50,396 nt of DNA from Lachnospiraceae bacterium (GCA_024685635.1 JAIKVP010000127.1:1-50396); one strand, 5' to 3'. Numbered from the stretch's first letter, positions 8,379 through 17,775 are shown. Made by a program: numbers and translations. The notes: generated by a model from the letters alone, not told the origin.

Positions 8379-8645
8379 TTACTTTCTAAGACCAAGCTTC
8401 TCAATAAGTGAACGATATCCCTCGATATCCTTAGCCTTAAGGTATGCTAACAAGCGACGTCTCTGTCCAACCATCTTTAACAAACCCCTTCTTGAATGAT
8501 GATCCTTAGGATTAACATCCAAATGCTGGTTAAGATCCTTAATACGTGCTGTAAGTAATGCAACCTGAACCTCTACAGAACCTGTATCATTACTGTCCTT
8601 ACCGTAAGTATTGATAATCTCCTGCTTCATTTCCTTAGTTACCAT
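8379..8645 (-). CDS. rpsO: 30S ribosomal protein S15
   Basis: 88 residues, the normal length. It binds 16S rRNA helix 22 early in 30S assembly. The conserved [14 protein letters not shown] and [23 protein letters not shown] motifs are present and contain the rRNA-contacting His/Asp/Ser residues. AAAGGAG lies upstream of the ATG. The gene has its own strong promoter, a leader of about 85 bases with a hairpin, and its own terminator, so it is a single-gene unit inside a larger same-strand block. The usual neighbour pnp is displaced by aroD and a patatin gene. Confidence 0.99.
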   Translation of the reverse strand: MVTKEMKQEIINTYGKDSNDTGSVEVQVALLTARIKDLNQHLDVNPKDHHSRRGLLKMVGQRRRLLAYLKAKDIEGYRSLIEKLGLRK

Positions 8646-8672
8646 AGCATTGTTCTCCTTTCATAATAGTAT

Positions 8673-8705
8673 ATACGCCAACTACGAAGTTATAGGTTGG
8701 AGTAT
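8673..8705 (-). promoter_or_regulatory. Leader hairpin of rpsO, possible S15 autoregulatory site
   Basis: In the minus-strand leader, ATAC (8702-8705) plus CCAAC (8696-8700) pair with GTTGG (8678-8682) plus GTAT (8673-8676) across a 1x1 mismatch. The stem ends about 15 bases before the ribosome binding site. S15 represses its own mRNA in several bacteria by different leader folds. That this is such a fold is inference. Confidence 0.45.
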
Positions 8706-8739
8706 CCTAATTCTGCGTAGCGGTCATCAAACATTAGCG

Positions 8740-8768
8740 ATTATATCACAGGCAGATTTAATTGTAAA
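8740..8768 (-). promoter_or_regulatory. Promoter of rpsO
   Basis: Minus strand TTTACA (8763-8768), 17 bases, TATAAT (8740-8745) with an extended TGA before it. One of the best promoters in the window. The -35 lies just upstream of the ribF stop codon region. Confidence 0.85.
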
Positions 8769-8773
8769 GCATT

Positions 8774-9703
8774 TTATTTGTTAAAATGCTCTCTTACATA
8801 GCTTTTTGCGTATAAAATATTTCGCTTCATTTCCTCTTGTAGTTCCATTACTGATGAAAACTTTTTCTCAGGCCTAATGTATTCTAAAAATTCTACCTTC
8901 ATATCCCTGTCATAAACATCATCATAGAAGTTAAAGAGATTAGTTTCGCAAAGCAAATGCTTGCCATTAACCGTAGGCTTAAAACCAAGATTAGAAATGC
9001 CATAATACTCCTTAGCATCTATAGTGCTCTTGGTTATATAGACACCTAAGGCTGGTACAAACTGTTCCTTCGGCATTTTTACATTGGTTGTTGGTATTCC
9101 TATAGTTCTTCCAAGTTCTCTTCCATGAATAATCCTTCCTGATATAGAATAAGGTCTGCCAAGCATCTTATTAGCAGCCTTAATATCAGCCTTAATTAGA
9201 CAATCTCTTATTCTTGAGCTGCTTATTCTGCCATCATCATCTGCTAAATCTGGCACTACAATAAGCTCTAAATTATAGCTATCCTTTACGCTGTTAAGCC
9301 AGCTAACATCACCCTCACGCCCTTTTCCAAACCTAAAATCCTCGCCGATCACCACTTTTTTAGCATTGAGTCTCTTTATTAAAATCTCTTCAACAAAGCT
9401 CTCTCTGCTAAGATTTTTTAATGAATCATCAAAGGAATAACAGGCTATATACTCAATACCTAATTCATTAAAAATAACAATTCTCTCATCCTCATTAAGA
9501 AGTGGCAAAAGCCCTTCTTCAGTGAAATTTAAGATAGTTTTATCAAATGTAAAAACAGCGCTAACTAAACTATCATCCTTATTCTCAATGACTTTTTTTA
9601 TTAATTCTTGGTGTCCCTTATGAATTCCATCAAACTTACCAAGCGCTATAACACTTGGCGGAAATGTTGCTTTCACAGGGGTGTGATAATATTTTACATC
9701 CAT
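8774..9703 (-). CDS. ribF: Bifunctional riboflavin kinase / FAD synthetase
   Basis: Phosphorylates riboflavin to FMN and adenylates FMN to FAD. The 309 residues match the family. The N-terminal nucleotidyltransferase domain has ALGKFDGIHKGHQ (the FDGxHxGH motif) and SSSRIRDCL (the ISSTxxR-type motif). The C-terminal flavokinase domain starts near 183 with GRPYSISGRIIHG and has GIPTTNVK and GVYITK. It is 22 bases after truB, the usual neighbour in the nusA-infB-truB-ribF supercluster. Confidence 0.97.
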   Translation of the reverse strand: MDVKYYHTPVKATFPPSVIALGKFDGIHKGHQELIKKVIENKDDSLVSAVFTFDKTILNFTEEGLLPLLNEDERIVIFNELGIEYIACYSFDDSLKNLSRESFVEEILIKRLNAKKVVIGEDFRFGKGREGDVSWLNSVKDSYNLELIVVPDLADDDGRISSSRIRDCLIKADIKAANKMLGRPYSISGRIIHGRELGRTIGIPTTNVKMPKEQFVPALGVYITKSTIDAKEYYGISNLGFKPTVNGKHLLCETNLFNFYDDVYDRDMKVEFLEYIRPEKKFSSVMELQEEMKRNILYAKSYVREHFNK

Positions 9704-9725
9704 CTAATCTTACCTAAACTAAAAT

Positions 9726-10607
9726 TTATATAAAAAATAACTTCTCTGGCTTAAACATTTTATCAGTATCATCATAGTAATAAATCCCGATAAATTTATT
9801 ATCAGCCTTATAAATTAATACTCTTTTCTCATTAGTTTTAATTTCATTCTTAAAAAAAGAATTACCATTATCCGCCTTCTTATTCAGGCTTTCATCTATA
9901 ACGATCTTAGGCAAATTATCAAAAAACTGATCCACAGCTTTAATATAATTCTCTATTTTGCCAGCCTTGACATAAGCTTCAACTTCATCAAGCTTAAGAG
10001 CATCCTCAATCTTATAGATGCCAACCCTTGTCCTTATCAAGCTCTGCATCGATGCTCCACAGCCTAATTTCTCACCTATATCTCTGCACAAACTTCTGAC
10101 ATAAGTCCCCTTAGAACACTCTAATTTAAATCTAACCAAAGGTAAATTAATTTCAATAACTTCTATTTTGAAAATGCTAATATCTCTTGCCTTTCTCTCA
10201 ATCTCAACGCCCTCTCTTGCAAGCTCATAAAGTTTTTTGCCATTGACCTTAAGGGCAGAATACATAGGAGGAATCTGCTTAATATCGCCGACAAATGAAG
10301 TCATAACTTTTGATATTTCATCTTCTGTTAGATTAACTTCCGATTGAGACAGAATCTTACCAGTCATATCCTCAGTGTCAGTTCTTATTCCAAGTCTCAT
10401 AACCGCCTCATACTCTTTTGTCCTATCAGCAATTAAGTCTACTAACTTAGTTCCCTTACCAATACAACAAGGCAAAACACCAACCGCCTCAGGATCTAAG
10501 GTCCCCGTATGACCTATCTTTTTTATATGAAGAATCCCTCTAAGTCTAGCTACAACATCGTGTGAGGTATAGCCGCTCTCCTTATATATATTAATTATTC
10601 CATCCAT
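9726..10607 (-). CDS. truB: tRNA pseudouridine(55) synthase
   Basis: Makes pseudouridine 55 in the T-loop of nearly all tRNAs. 293 residues. The catalytic Asp is in GHTGTLDPEAVGVLP, and KGTYVRSLCRDIG and YSALKVNGKKLYELAR are typical TruB motifs. The C-terminal part (about 220-293) is rich in Asn, Lys and Phe and is weakly conserved. It starts 72 bases after nrnA, and a 9-bp inverted repeat lies in that gap. Confidence 0.97.
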   Translation of the reverse strand: MDGIINIYKESGYTSHDVVARLRGILHIKKIGHTGTLDPEAVGVLPCCIGKGTKLVDLIADRTKEYEAVMRLGIRTDTEDMTGKILSQSEVNLTEDEISKVMTSFVGDIKQIPPMYSALKVNGKKLYELAREGVEIERKARDISIFKIEVIEINLPLVRFKLECSKGTYVRSLCRDIGEKLGCGASMQSLIRTRVGIYKIEDALKLDEVEAYVKAGKIENYIKAVDQFFDNLPKIVIDESLNKKADNGNSFFKNEIKTNEKRVLIYKADNKFIGIYYYDDTDKMFKPEKLFFI

Positions 10608-10636
10608 ATAATAGCATTTTCCTATTCTTAAATAAT

Positions 10637-10663
10637 AGCCCGAACTAGATTTAAGTTCGGGCT
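10637..10663 (-). promoter_or_regulatory. Intra-operon hairpin between nrnA and truB
   Basis: Perfect 9-bp stem AGCCCGAAC (10637-10645) / GTTCGGGCT (10655-10663), nine-base loop. On the minus strand it is followed by TATTATTTAAG rather than a clean T-run, so it may be a leaky terminator or an mRNA processing or stability element inside the supercluster. Confidence 0.55.
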
Positions 10664-10679
10664 TAAAAAAACATATAAA

Positions 10680-11693
10680 TTAATCTAACTGCTTTTTAAT
10701 CTCTTCAATGAGCATGTTTGCGCCCTCTAAAGCAGTTCCTTCAATAGTACAGCCAGATGCTCTAACGTGACCGCCACCAGCAAATTTAACAGCAATTGTA
10801 CTTACATCAACTTTAGTATTTGACCTAAGTGAAAACTTAAACTTGCCTTCACCTTCTGTTTCATAGGCAAATATAGCCACTTCAACGCCATCAGTAATTC
10901 TCAGCTGATCTACAATGCCCTCTAAATCTGGCTTTGAAGCATTATAAAGTTCAAGATATTCTCTTGGAACAATTCCTAAAATAATCTGTCCATCTTCATA
11001 TAAGCGGCTTTCAGTAATAACTCTAGCCATAATTAAGTTCTGAATATAGCTCTTGTGGTAAAATGTTCCATCAATCATCTCGCTTGAATTAACTCCACAT
11101 TCAAGTAAAACTCCAGCTATTTCCATAGTGTGTCTTGTGGTATTAGAGTGCTTAAACACACCTGTATCGTGAATAATTCCTAAATAAATAGCATCAGCAA
11201 CTGCTTTTGAAACCTCCGGTAATTGTCTGTTTCGATGAACTCCAATTAAGTCGTAAACCGCCTCAGCTGCAGAGCTTGCTTCAAACACAAGATTGAGTCT
11301 AGCATATTTTTCGTTAGTAATATGATGATCTACTAATACCTTATCCCTCGCAGAGTCAAATATTTTGAAAAACTCTAGTCTCTCTGTATTGCTTGTATCA
11401 AGCGCTATAAATAAATCATATTCTGGCGAATCAAAAACAGCGCGTTTTACTGCCTCCTCATTAGGACAGGTAATTGCATTTTCTATGCCTTTAAGAAGTG
11501 AAAACTCTGGCATATACTCGCCTAAATAAACCTGAACCTTCTTTTCAGGATAAGTCTCAGTTATGTAATTATATAGGCCAATACATGAACCAACGCAGTC
11601 TCCATCTGGACGCTTGTGACCACCAATCGCTATAGTTTTAGCTGACTGAACCGCCTGCCAAAACCGAACCATCAAATGCTTCTGCATAAGCAC
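10680..11693 (-). CDS. nrnA: DHH/DHHA1 phosphoesterase, nanoRNase/pAp phosphatase NrnA-like
   Basis: Hydrolyses 2-5 nt RNA fragments and often 3',5'-pAp. Some relatives cleave cyclic dinucleotide products. 337 residues. The N-terminal DHH domain has GHKRPDGDCVGS (metal-binding DGD), ALDTSN and VDHHITN (the DHH signature). The DHHA1 domain ends with GGGHVRASGCTI. Its place directly after rbfA is the standard Firmicutes order. 17 bases separate it from rbfA. Substrate assignment is by family. Confidence 0.93.
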   Translation of the reverse strand: MLMQKHLMVRFWQAVQSAKTIAIGGHKRPDGDCVGSCIGLYNYITETYPEKKVQVYLGEYMPEFSLLKGIENAITCPNEEAVKRAVFDSPEYDLFIALDTSNTERLEFFKIFDSARDKVLVDHHITNEKYARLNLVFEASSAAEAVYDLIGVHRNRQLPEVSKAVADAIYLGIIHDTGVFKHSNTTRHTMEIAGVLLECGVNSSEMIDGTFYHKSYIQNLIMARVITESRLYEDGQIILGIVPREYLELYNASKPDLEGIVDQLRITDGVEVAIFAYETEGEGKFKFSLRSNTKVDVSTIAVKFAGGGHVRASGCTIEGTALEGANMLIEEIKKQLD

Positions 11694-11710
11694 CCCTCCA
11701 ATTATAACTC

Positions 11711-12157
11711 CTATAAAGAATCGTCATCATCTGACTCATCAATAGGATCATCTAGTTCTTCTTCACTGTCAGTATCATTTACATCAGTCTCTTCTTTATC
11801 AGCATTTGAAGCTAATAATTCATCGAGTCTGTGTGACATATTAACTCCGTACTCAATTGATTGATCTAAGACAAATGTTATCTCAGGTGTATTTCTTAAG
11901 TTAACTGTTCTAGCAAGCTCTCGTCTTGCATAGCCAGCTGAACTCTTTAATCCCTCTAAGGTTTCGGCCTGAGCCTGCTCATCGCCTAAAACACTTATAT
12001 ATACCTTACAAAACTTAAGGTCCGGTGTCACCTCGCAGTCAACAACCGTTGTCATTGGATGAATGCGCGGATCCTTAAGCTTGTGATCTATAATCATACT
12101 CATTTCGCGTCTTACTTCTTCGCTGATACGAGTATTCTTTACACTATTTTTTCTCAT
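11711..12157 (-). CDS. rbfA: Ribosome-binding factor A with acidic tail
   Basis: Assists late 30S subunit maturation by binding near helix 44 of 16S rRNA. 148 residues. The KH-like core runs from 1 to about 118 and has RISEEVRREMSMIIDHKLKDPRI and the VTPDLKFCKVYISVLG strand. The last ~30 residues are an acidic Ser/Asp/Glu tail (EELDDPIDESDDDDSL), longer than in typical RbfA of about 115-120 residues. It follows infB after ten bases. Confidence 0.97.
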   Translation of the reverse strand: MRKNSVKNTRISEEVRREMSMIIDHKLKDPRIHPMTTVVDCEVTPDLKFCKVYISVLGDEQAQAETLEGLKSSAGYARRELARTVNLRNTPEITFVLDQSIEYGVNMSHRLDELLASNADKEETDVNDTDSEEELDDPIDESDDDDSL

Positions 12158-12167
12158 AATGCGCCTC

Positions 12168-15068
12168 CTACTTACGAGGTACCTCTACCATAATGTATGC
12201 CTGCATATGATCGCCTTCTTTAAGATTAGTAAAGTCTTCTAAAACGATACCACATTCATAGCCAGCGGTAACTTCCTTAGCATCATCCTTAAAACGCTTA
12301 AGTGAATCAAGCTTACCTTCGTGAATCTGCTCGCCATCACGGGTAACTCTAACAGTAGAATCCTTAGTAATCTTACCGTCAAGCACGTATGAGCCAGCGA
12401 TAGTACCAGCTGCAGATGACTTAAACAACTGTCTAACTTCAACCTCACCGATAACCTTCTCCTCAAATACAGGATCAAGCATACCCTTCATAGCTGCTTC
12501 AATATCTTCAATAGCGTTATAGATTACGCTATAAAGTCTAATATCAACGTCTTCCTGGTCAGCAGCACTCTTAGCCATTGCATCAGGTCTTACATTAAAT
12601 CCAATGATAATAGCATTTGACGCAGATGCTAAGCTTACATCAGACTCGCTAATTGCACCAACACCACCATGGATAACCTTAATAACAACCTCTTCGTTAG
12701 AAAGCTTAAGCAAGCTATTCTTAACAGCCTCAACAGAACCCTGAACATCAGCCTTAACAATAAGTGCAAGTTCTTTGACATTTCCTGCCTGAATCTGATC
12801 GTAAAGGTCATCTAAGGAAAGTCTCATCTTGGTATCCTTAAGCATTTGCTCACGGCCAACTGCCTTGTATGTCTCAGCCATGCTTCTTGCTTCCTTCTCT
12901 GTCTGAGGAGATAAGAATACCTCACCAGCCATAGGAACATCATTAAGACCAAGAATCTTAACAGGCTTAGATGGGCCTGCTTTACTTACTCTCTTACCCT
13001 TATCATCAACCATCGCTCTAACCTTACCATAGGCATTGGCTGCAACGATTGAATCTCCAACTCTTAAGGTACCCTTTTGTACAAGCATTGTAGCAACAGG
13101 TCCTCTTGTCTTATCAAGCTGTGCCTCAATAACAACACCTCTTGCCTTACGATTCTTGTTAGCCTTAAGCTCAAGAACCTCAGCTGTTAAAAGAACCATC
13201 TCTAAGAGGTTTTGAATACCTTCTTTGGTATGAGCTGACACAGGACAGAAAATGGTAGAACCGCCCCACTCTTCAGCTACTAATTCGTATTCCATAAGCT
13301 CCTGCTTAACTCTCTCAACATTAGCAGAAGGCTTATCAATCTTATTAACTGCAACAATAATCTCAATTCCAGCTGCCTTAGCATGGTTGATAGCCTCTAC
13401 AGTCTGTGGCATAACACCATCATCAGCTGCAACGACAAGAATTGCAATATCTGTAGACTGAGCACCACGCATACGCATAGCGGTAAATGCCTCATGTCCA
13501 GGTGTATCAAGGAAGGTAATTTTCTTGTCTCCAACCTTAACTACAGAAGCACCGATATGCTGTGTGATACCACCAGCCTCATCTCCGATAACATTTGACG
13601 ATCTTATTGCATCAAGAAGTGATGTTTTACCGTGATCAACGTGACCCATAACACAGACTACAGGTGGTCTTTCAACCATGAGCTTCTCATCCTCTTCTTC
13701 CTCCTGAAGCATCTCTGCTATAACATCAACTTTCTCTTCAAGATCAGCGATATAGTTATACTCTAATGCAATCTCTGAAGCCTCGTCAAATGAAAGCTCC
13801 TGATTCATTGTAACCATCTTACCGGCTAAGAAAAGCTTCTGAATAAGCTTAGCAGGCGTAACATTAATTCTTTCACCAAGCTCCTGAATAGTAATAGATT
13901 CTGGAAGTTCAATTGTCTTAATCGTCTCTTCCTTCTTCTTTGGCTCAGGGCGCTTAATTTCAGGCTCTTCCTTCTGACCTTTTTTCTTCTTCTTACCGCC
14001 TCTAAGCTGGTTATCGTACTCTTCGTTTTCGTTTTTATACTTCTTATCGTACTTCTCGATATCCTTTTGCTTATCGCCTTTTTTCTTCTTGCTAGTAGGC
14101 TTATCTATTGTCTCTAAGCTGCTAATAGCGTGGTCTAAATCCTTATTAGATCTCTGTCCGCGATTGTCATTTCTATCGCGGTTAAAGCCACGATTATCAC
14201 CATCTCTTCTATTGCCATTATTTCTGTCACCGCGGTTATCATTTCTACCACCGCGATTATCATTTCTGTCTCGATTGTCATTTCTATCGCGGTTGAAATT
14301 TCTGTTGTCTCCGTCTCTTCTGTTGTCGCCATCGCGTCTATTATTATTTCTGTCCTGACGGTTATCATTTCTGTCACGGCGATTGTTATTGCTGTCCTTT
14401 TTTGGTCTATCAATTCTATCGTCGTTATTGTTTCTGTCTCTTGCTCCCTGACCATTAGGCTTATTGTCGTTCTTCTTAGGCTGAGCATTCTGATTGTTAG
14501 AAGAAGCGTTTAAATTAGCCTGCTTGTTATCCTTTGAGCCTTCCTTAGACTTTTTCTTAATATTGACACGAACCATCTTCTTATTACCGTTCTCGTCAAC
14601 TACCTCTTTAAAGTACACTTCCTGCTTGTTACCATTTTCATCGGTAATTGTCTTCTTGTAGTACTTTTCTTTTTTAGGAGCTTCTTCGCTAGATTCTTTT
14701 GTACTAGAACTATCTTTTTTAGAATCGTCTTTTTTAGCTTCCTTAGGCTCTTCCTTCTTTGTCTGATCTCTCTTCTCGTCATCTTTTTTCTTAGAGTCTT
14801 TATTATCTTCTTTCTTAGACTCTTTAGAAGCTTCTTTCTTTGCTTCTTTAGCAACTTTAGCTGGCTTTTCGTTAGGATTTTTTGCATTATTATTCTCCCC
14901 TCCAAATTCCTTCCTAATCAAAGCCGCTGCCTCTTCATCGACACCATTCATGTGTCCTTTCACGTCATATCCCTTAGATCTTAGGAAATCTACTACATCG
15001 TTATTCTTAATCTTCTTTCCAGTCTCATTGTTAATCTTTTCAACAATCTTATATATTCTCTCAGCCAT
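12168..15068 (-). CDS. infB: Translation initiation factor IF-2 with long repetitive N-terminus
   Basis: GTPase that places initiator tRNA on the 30S subunit and promotes subunit joining. 966 residues. An IF2_N helix-turn module (1-50) is followed by a Lys/Glu/Ser-rich stretch (about 65-200), an Arg/Asn/Asp repeat region (about 209-312), a second IF2_N domain (about 390-440), then the G domain with [20 protein letters not shown] and NKID, and domains II-IV to the end. The core is standard and the N-terminal extension is unusually long and repetitive. The start overlaps the ylxQ stop by one base (TAATG), so the pair is translationally coupled. Confidence 0.98.
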   Translation of the reverse strand: MAERIYKIVEKINNETGKKIKNNDVVDFLRSKGYDVKGHMNGVDEEAAALIRKEFGGENNNAKNPNEKPAKVAKEAKKEASKESKKEDNKDSKKKDDEKRDQTKKEEPKEAKKDDSKKDSSSTKESSEEAPKKEKYYKKTITDENGNKQEVYFKEVVDENGNKKMVRVNIKKKSKEGSKDNKQANLNASSNNQNAQPKKNDNKPNGQGARDRNNNDDRIDRPKKDSNNNRRDRNDNRQDRNNNRRDGDNRRDGDNRNFNRDRNDNRDRNDNRGGRNDNRGDRNNGNRRDGDNRGFNRDRNDNRGQRSNKDLDHAISSLETIDKPTSKKKKGDKQKDIEKYDKKYKNENEEYDNQLRGGKKKKKGQKEEPEIKRPEPKKKEETIKTIELPESITIQELGERINVTPAKLIQKLFLAGKMVTMNQELSFDEASEIALEYNYIADLEEKVDVIAEMLQEEEEDEKLMVERPPVVCVMGHVDHGKTSLLDAIRSSNVIGDEAGGITQHIGASVVKVGDKKITFLDTPGHEAFTAMRMRGAQSTDIAILVVAADDGVMPQTVEAINHAKAAGIEIIVAVNKIDKPSANVERVKQELMEYELVAEEWGGSTIFCPVSAHTKEGIQNLLEMVLLTAEVLELKANKNRKARGVVIEAQLDKTRGPVATMLVQKGTLRVGDSIVAANAYGKVRAMVDDKGKRVSKAGPSKPVKILGLNDVPMAGEVFLSPQTEKEARSMAETYKAVGREQMLKDTKMRLSLDDLYDQIQAGNVKELALIVKADVQGSVEAVKNSLLKLSNEEVVIKVIHGGVGAISESDVSLASASNAIIIGFNVRPDAMAKSAADQEDVDIRLYSVIYNAIEDIEAAMKGMLDPVFEEKVIGEVEVRQLFKSSAAGTIAGSYVLDGKITKDSTVRVTRDGEQIHEGKLDSLKRFKDDAKEVTAGYECGIVLEDFTNLKEGDHMQAYIMVEVPRK
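14138..14442 (-). repeat. Arg/Asn/Asp-repeat segment inside infB
   Basis: Encodes about residues 209-312 of IF-2. RNDNR occurs five times and RDGDNR three times, joined by short GG, GF and NF spacers. The DNA is imperfectly repetitive with alternating CGATTGTCATTTCTGTC-like units, so it could vary in length between strains. Confidence 0.8.
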
Positions 15069-15382
15069 TAATCTACCTCCATACTATCAAATAACTTGGT
15101 AATTGCATTTGCAAAACCTTCATCAAGAACTGCAACTGACGCTCTAGATTCTTTGCCAATCGCATGTCCTAACACTTCTTTTTCAAAACATATATGAATC
15201 GGAACATCGTAATAATCACACTTATTTCGGAATAGCTTCTTAGTGTTATCAGATGCGTCTTCTGCCACAATACATAAATAAGCCTTATATTCTTTTATGG
15301 CATTTTCTACAGAAAACTCTCCGCTTACTAGCTTACCAGCTCTTGTTGCAAGGCCTAGCATATTAAGTATTTTATTCTGCAT
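15068..15382 (-). CDS. ylxQ: L7Ae-family RNA-binding protein YlxQ
   Basis: 104 residues of the L7Ae/L30e/S12e/Gadd45 fold, whose members bind kink-turn RNA. It begins [21 protein letters not shown], the typical YlxQ start, followed by the [13 protein letters not shown] strand-helix. It overlaps the end of ylxR by 11 bases and the start of infB by one. The conserved nusA-ylxR-ylxQ-infB order supports the call. Its precise cellular role is not settled in the family. Confidence 0.94.
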   Translation of the reverse strand: MQNKILNMLGLATRAGKLVSGEFSVENAIKEYKAYLCIVAEDASDNTKKLFRNKCDYYDVPIHICFEKEVLGHAIGKESRASVAVLDEGFANAITKLFDSMEVD

Positions 15383-15641
15383 TTTCTGATACCTCCTGTT
15401 CTAGCTGCTCATAAACAGCATCAGGAATCTCTATTTTAAGCGAACGCTCTAATCCATGGTTCTTCTTTGCAAGCTTAAAACAATTAAGATCATTGCAAAT
15501 GTAAGCTCCTCTTCCATTAGCACGCCCTGTCTTATCAATTAGTATCAAACCATCTTGATTTCTTATAACACGTATTAATTCTTTTTTGTCAAAACTATTC
15601 CGGCATCCGACGCATGTTCTGTTTGCCGGTTTTTTGCCCAC
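15372..15641 (-). CDS. ylxR: YlxR/RnpM-family RNA-binding protein (DUF448)
   Basis: 89 residues. The DUF448 motifs RTCVGCRN, ELIRVIR and GRANGRGAYIC are all present. The B. subtilis homologue has been reported to bind RNase P RNA and modulate it (named RnpM), so a link to the rnpB gene at 36472-36810 is plausible by family. It lies between nusA and ylxQ, overlapping ylxQ by 11 bases. Confidence 0.95.
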   Translation of the reverse strand: MGKKPANRTCVGCRNSFDKKELIRVIRNQDGLILIDKTGRANGRGAYICNDLNCFKLAKKNHGLERSLKIEIPDAVYEQLEQEVSENAE

Positions 15642-15679
15642 ACAATCACTTCCTCGATCAGTTTTTAATAAGCTTTTAT

Positions 15680-17107
15680 TTACTCATCATCTGAATCATC
15701 TATCTCTTCAAAATCAAATTCAGCAAGCTCATCATCGCTGATCTCTTCGATTTCCTCAAACTCTTCAAACTCGTCCTCGCTGATTTCTTCAAAATCATCG
15801 AATTCAGTGTTTTCACCAGTCTCAACAACCTCTTCTAGATTATCTACATTTTCTTCAACATCCTCATCACTATCTTTAGCCTTATAGTCTAAGTATTCAC
15901 CCTTACCGATATATTCAAGTCCTTCTGTCCACTCTTCCTCAGATAACTCCTCAGCCTGTGACTCACTCTTTATATCTATCTTGTAGCCAGTAAGTCTTAC
16001 TGCAAGTGAAGCATTCTGTCCCTTCTTACCGATTGCTAACGAAAGCTGCTCGTCAGGAACAATAACCTTAGCTGTCTTCTCCTCTAAGCAAACCTTAACA
16101 TCAACAACCTTTGATGGACTAAGCGAATTAGCTACTAATACAACAGGATCTGGATCCCAGTTGATAACATCAATCTTCTCACCTTTTAAGTCACTTACAA
16201 TTGCATTAATTCTTGCACCGTTCATACCTACGCAAGCGCCTACGGCATCAACATCAGGATCTTTTGCCCATACCGAAACCTTGGTTCTTGATCCAGCATC
16301 TCTTGCAATCGACTTAATCTCTACCGTTCCATCTTCTATCTCAGTTACTTCCTTCTCAAGAAGTCTCTTTACTAAATCTCTATGAGTTCTTGAAACTATA
16401 ATACGTGGTCCCTTCTTGTCGTCCTTAACTTCAACAACGTAAACCTTAACTCTCTCACCTACCATAAACTGCTCGCCAGCAACACATTCCTTCTCTGGCA
16501 ACGCAACTTCATTTTTCTCATCTAATCCGATGACATATCTGTTAGAGCTTACTTCATTGCCCTTCTTATCCTTGAACACATGATTCTCAACGCGTCTTAC
16601 AACACCTGTGACAACCTCATGCTCCTTGCTTCTAAAGGCGATATAATTACTCTTTCTTTCGCCCTCTTTAATATTCTGAATAATAATACTTCTAGCATGC
16701 TGAGCTGCAATTCTGTTAAAGTTTCTAGGAGTTACGATAACAGGAACAACATCATCAAGCTGATATTTAGAGTTAATCTTAGTTGCCTCGTCTAATGAAA
16801 TCTCACTAGCAATATCATTAACTGTTTCAACTACTCTCTTTTGAGCATATACTTCAAGCTTACCTGTATTTGGATCAATATCTACAGATACCTTTTCAGC
16901 CTTATGGTCAATATTTTCTTCTTCCCTATTGTTAAAGCCGCCCTTTCCATCGTCCTTGCCAAAATTCTTGACATAAGCAGCACACAAAGCCCCCTTAATT
17001 GACTCTAAAATCTCTTCTTTCTTAACGCCCTTTGTCTTTTCAAGCTCATCTAAAGCTAATACAAGATCCATTTCATTATTGTTATCCTGAGCTGATTTTC
17101 TTGCCAT
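15680..17107 (-). CDS. nusA: Transcription termination/antitermination factor NusA with acidic C-terminal tail
   Basis: RNA polymerase-associated factor affecting pausing, termination and antitermination. 475 residues against about 370 in B. subtilis. The N-terminal polymerase-binding domain (1-130) is followed by an S1 domain (about 155-220, with VVTGVVRRVENHVF) and two KH domains (about 225-400, with VGMNGARINAIV and IGKKGQNASLAVRLTG). After about residue 400 comes an acidic tail rich in Glu/Asp with regularly spaced Phe and Ile (DDFEEISEDEFEEFEEIEE). The tail is not part of the usual Firmicutes NusA. It follows rimP by 16 bases. Confidence 0.97.
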   Translation of the reverse strand: MARKSAQDNNNEMDLVLALDELEKTKGVKKEEILESIKGALCAAYVKNFGKDDGKGGFNNREEENIDHKAEKVSVDIDPNTGKLEVYAQKRVVETVNDIASEISLDEATKINSKYQLDDVVPVIVTPRNFNRIAAQHARSIIIQNIKEGERKSNYIAFRSKEHEVVTGVVRRVENHVFKDKKGNEVSSNRYVIGLDEKNEVALPEKECVAGEQFMVGERVKVYVVEVKDDKKGPRIIVSRTHRDLVKRLLEKEVTEIEDGTVEIKSIARDAGSRTKVSVWAKDPDVDAVGACVGMNGARINAIVSDLKGEKIDVINWDPDPVVLVANSLSPSKVVDVKVCLEEKTAKVIVPDEQLSLAIGKKGQNASLAVRLTGYKIDIKSESQAEELSEEEWTEGLEYIGKGEYLDYKAKDSDEDVEENVDNLEEVVETGENTEFDDFEEISEDEFEEFEEIEEISDDELAEFDFEEIDDSDDE

Positions 17108-17123
17108 TTTATATTCCTCCTAA

Positions 17124-17588
17124 TTAAACAAATGCTAATCTTATCATAGCAAAATCTTTGGTTGTAAACTCTCTATTAGTTTCCTCATCATCAAGCTTTA
17201 GTGTAACTTTACCATCATCATACGATACAAGCTCCGCCTCAAACTCTTTAAGCGAATCAACGGAATTATAAAGCTTAACCTCCACTCGTTTACCTATGTT
17301 CCTAAGGTAATCCTTATCCTTCTTAAGAGGCCTTGTAAGTCCTGGCGAACTAACCTCAAGAATATAAGCATCCTTGATAAAATCATCTTCATCAAGCTTG
17401 GCTTCAAGCTCTCTGCTGACATTTACACAATCATCAATGTCAATTCCCTGGTCCTTATCAATATAGACTCTTAAGTACCAGTTTGAACCTTCCTTGACGT
17501 ATTCAACATCCACTAATTCAAATCCGTAGTACTCAACTATCGGTATTACAAGCGCTTCGCACTTACTCTCTACGTCTTTTTTTGCCAT
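17124..17588 (-). CDS. rimP: Ribosome maturation factor RimP
   Basis: Needed for maturation of the 30S subunit, first gene of the nusA operon. 154 residues, normal length. Motifs are YGFELVDVEYVKEG, LRVYIDKDQGIDIDDCV, and LEVSSPGLTRPLKKDKDY, the signature of the family. The C-terminal SH3-like domain covers about 95-154. The start is supported by GTGAGGTG upstream. It is transcribed from a strong promoter at 17666-17694 with a leader hairpin. Confidence 0.97.
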   Translation of the reverse strand: MAKKDVESKCEALVIPIVEYYGFELVDVEYVKEGSNWYLRVYIDKDQGIDIDDCVNVSRELEAKLDEDDFIKDAYILEVSSPGLTRPLKKDKDYLRNIGKRVEVKLYNSVDSLKEFEAELVSYDDGKVTLKLDDEETNREFTTKDFAMIRLAFV

Positions 17589-17609
17589 ATTTCACCTCAC
17601 AACAATAGG

Positions 17610-17637
17610 AAAGAGTGGACCAAAACGTCCACTCTTT
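17610..17637 (-). promoter_or_regulatory. Hairpin in the rimP-nusA operon leader
   Basis: Perfect 11-bp stem AAAGAGTGGAC (17610-17620) / GTCCACTCTTT (17627-17637) with a six-base loop, between the rimP promoter and its ribosome binding site. No T-tract follows on the minus strand, so it is unlikely to be a simple terminator. It could be a regulatory stem of the NusA operon. Confidence 0.55.
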
Positions 17638-17665
17638 TGCTCAAAATCAATATCTACCATATGGC

Positions 17666-17694
17666 ATTGTAGCACTATCGTTTTTAAAATGCAA
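17666..17694 (-). promoter_or_regulatory. Promoter of the rimP-nusA-infB operon
   Basis: Minus strand TTGCAT (17689-17694), 17 bases, TACAAT (17666-17671) with an extended TGC. The predicted start is about 70 bases before rimP. Confidence 0.8.
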
Positions 17695-17775
17695 GTATTT
17701 ATTAGCATTTTCTGCATTTTTTAAGAAATAAATGCCTATTTTACTAGCTTTCTTGATATAAAAATCTTCAAAACA

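Noticed and set aside
10637..10663. Hairpin between nrnA and truB as a full terminator
   Set aside because: No clean T-run follows on the transcribed strand and the genes are a conserved co-transcribed set. Kept only as a possible regulatory stem.
14089..14488. Frames on both strands in the infB repeat region
   Set aside because: Low-complexity codon repeats keep all frames open. Only the IF-2 frame continues into conserved domains.
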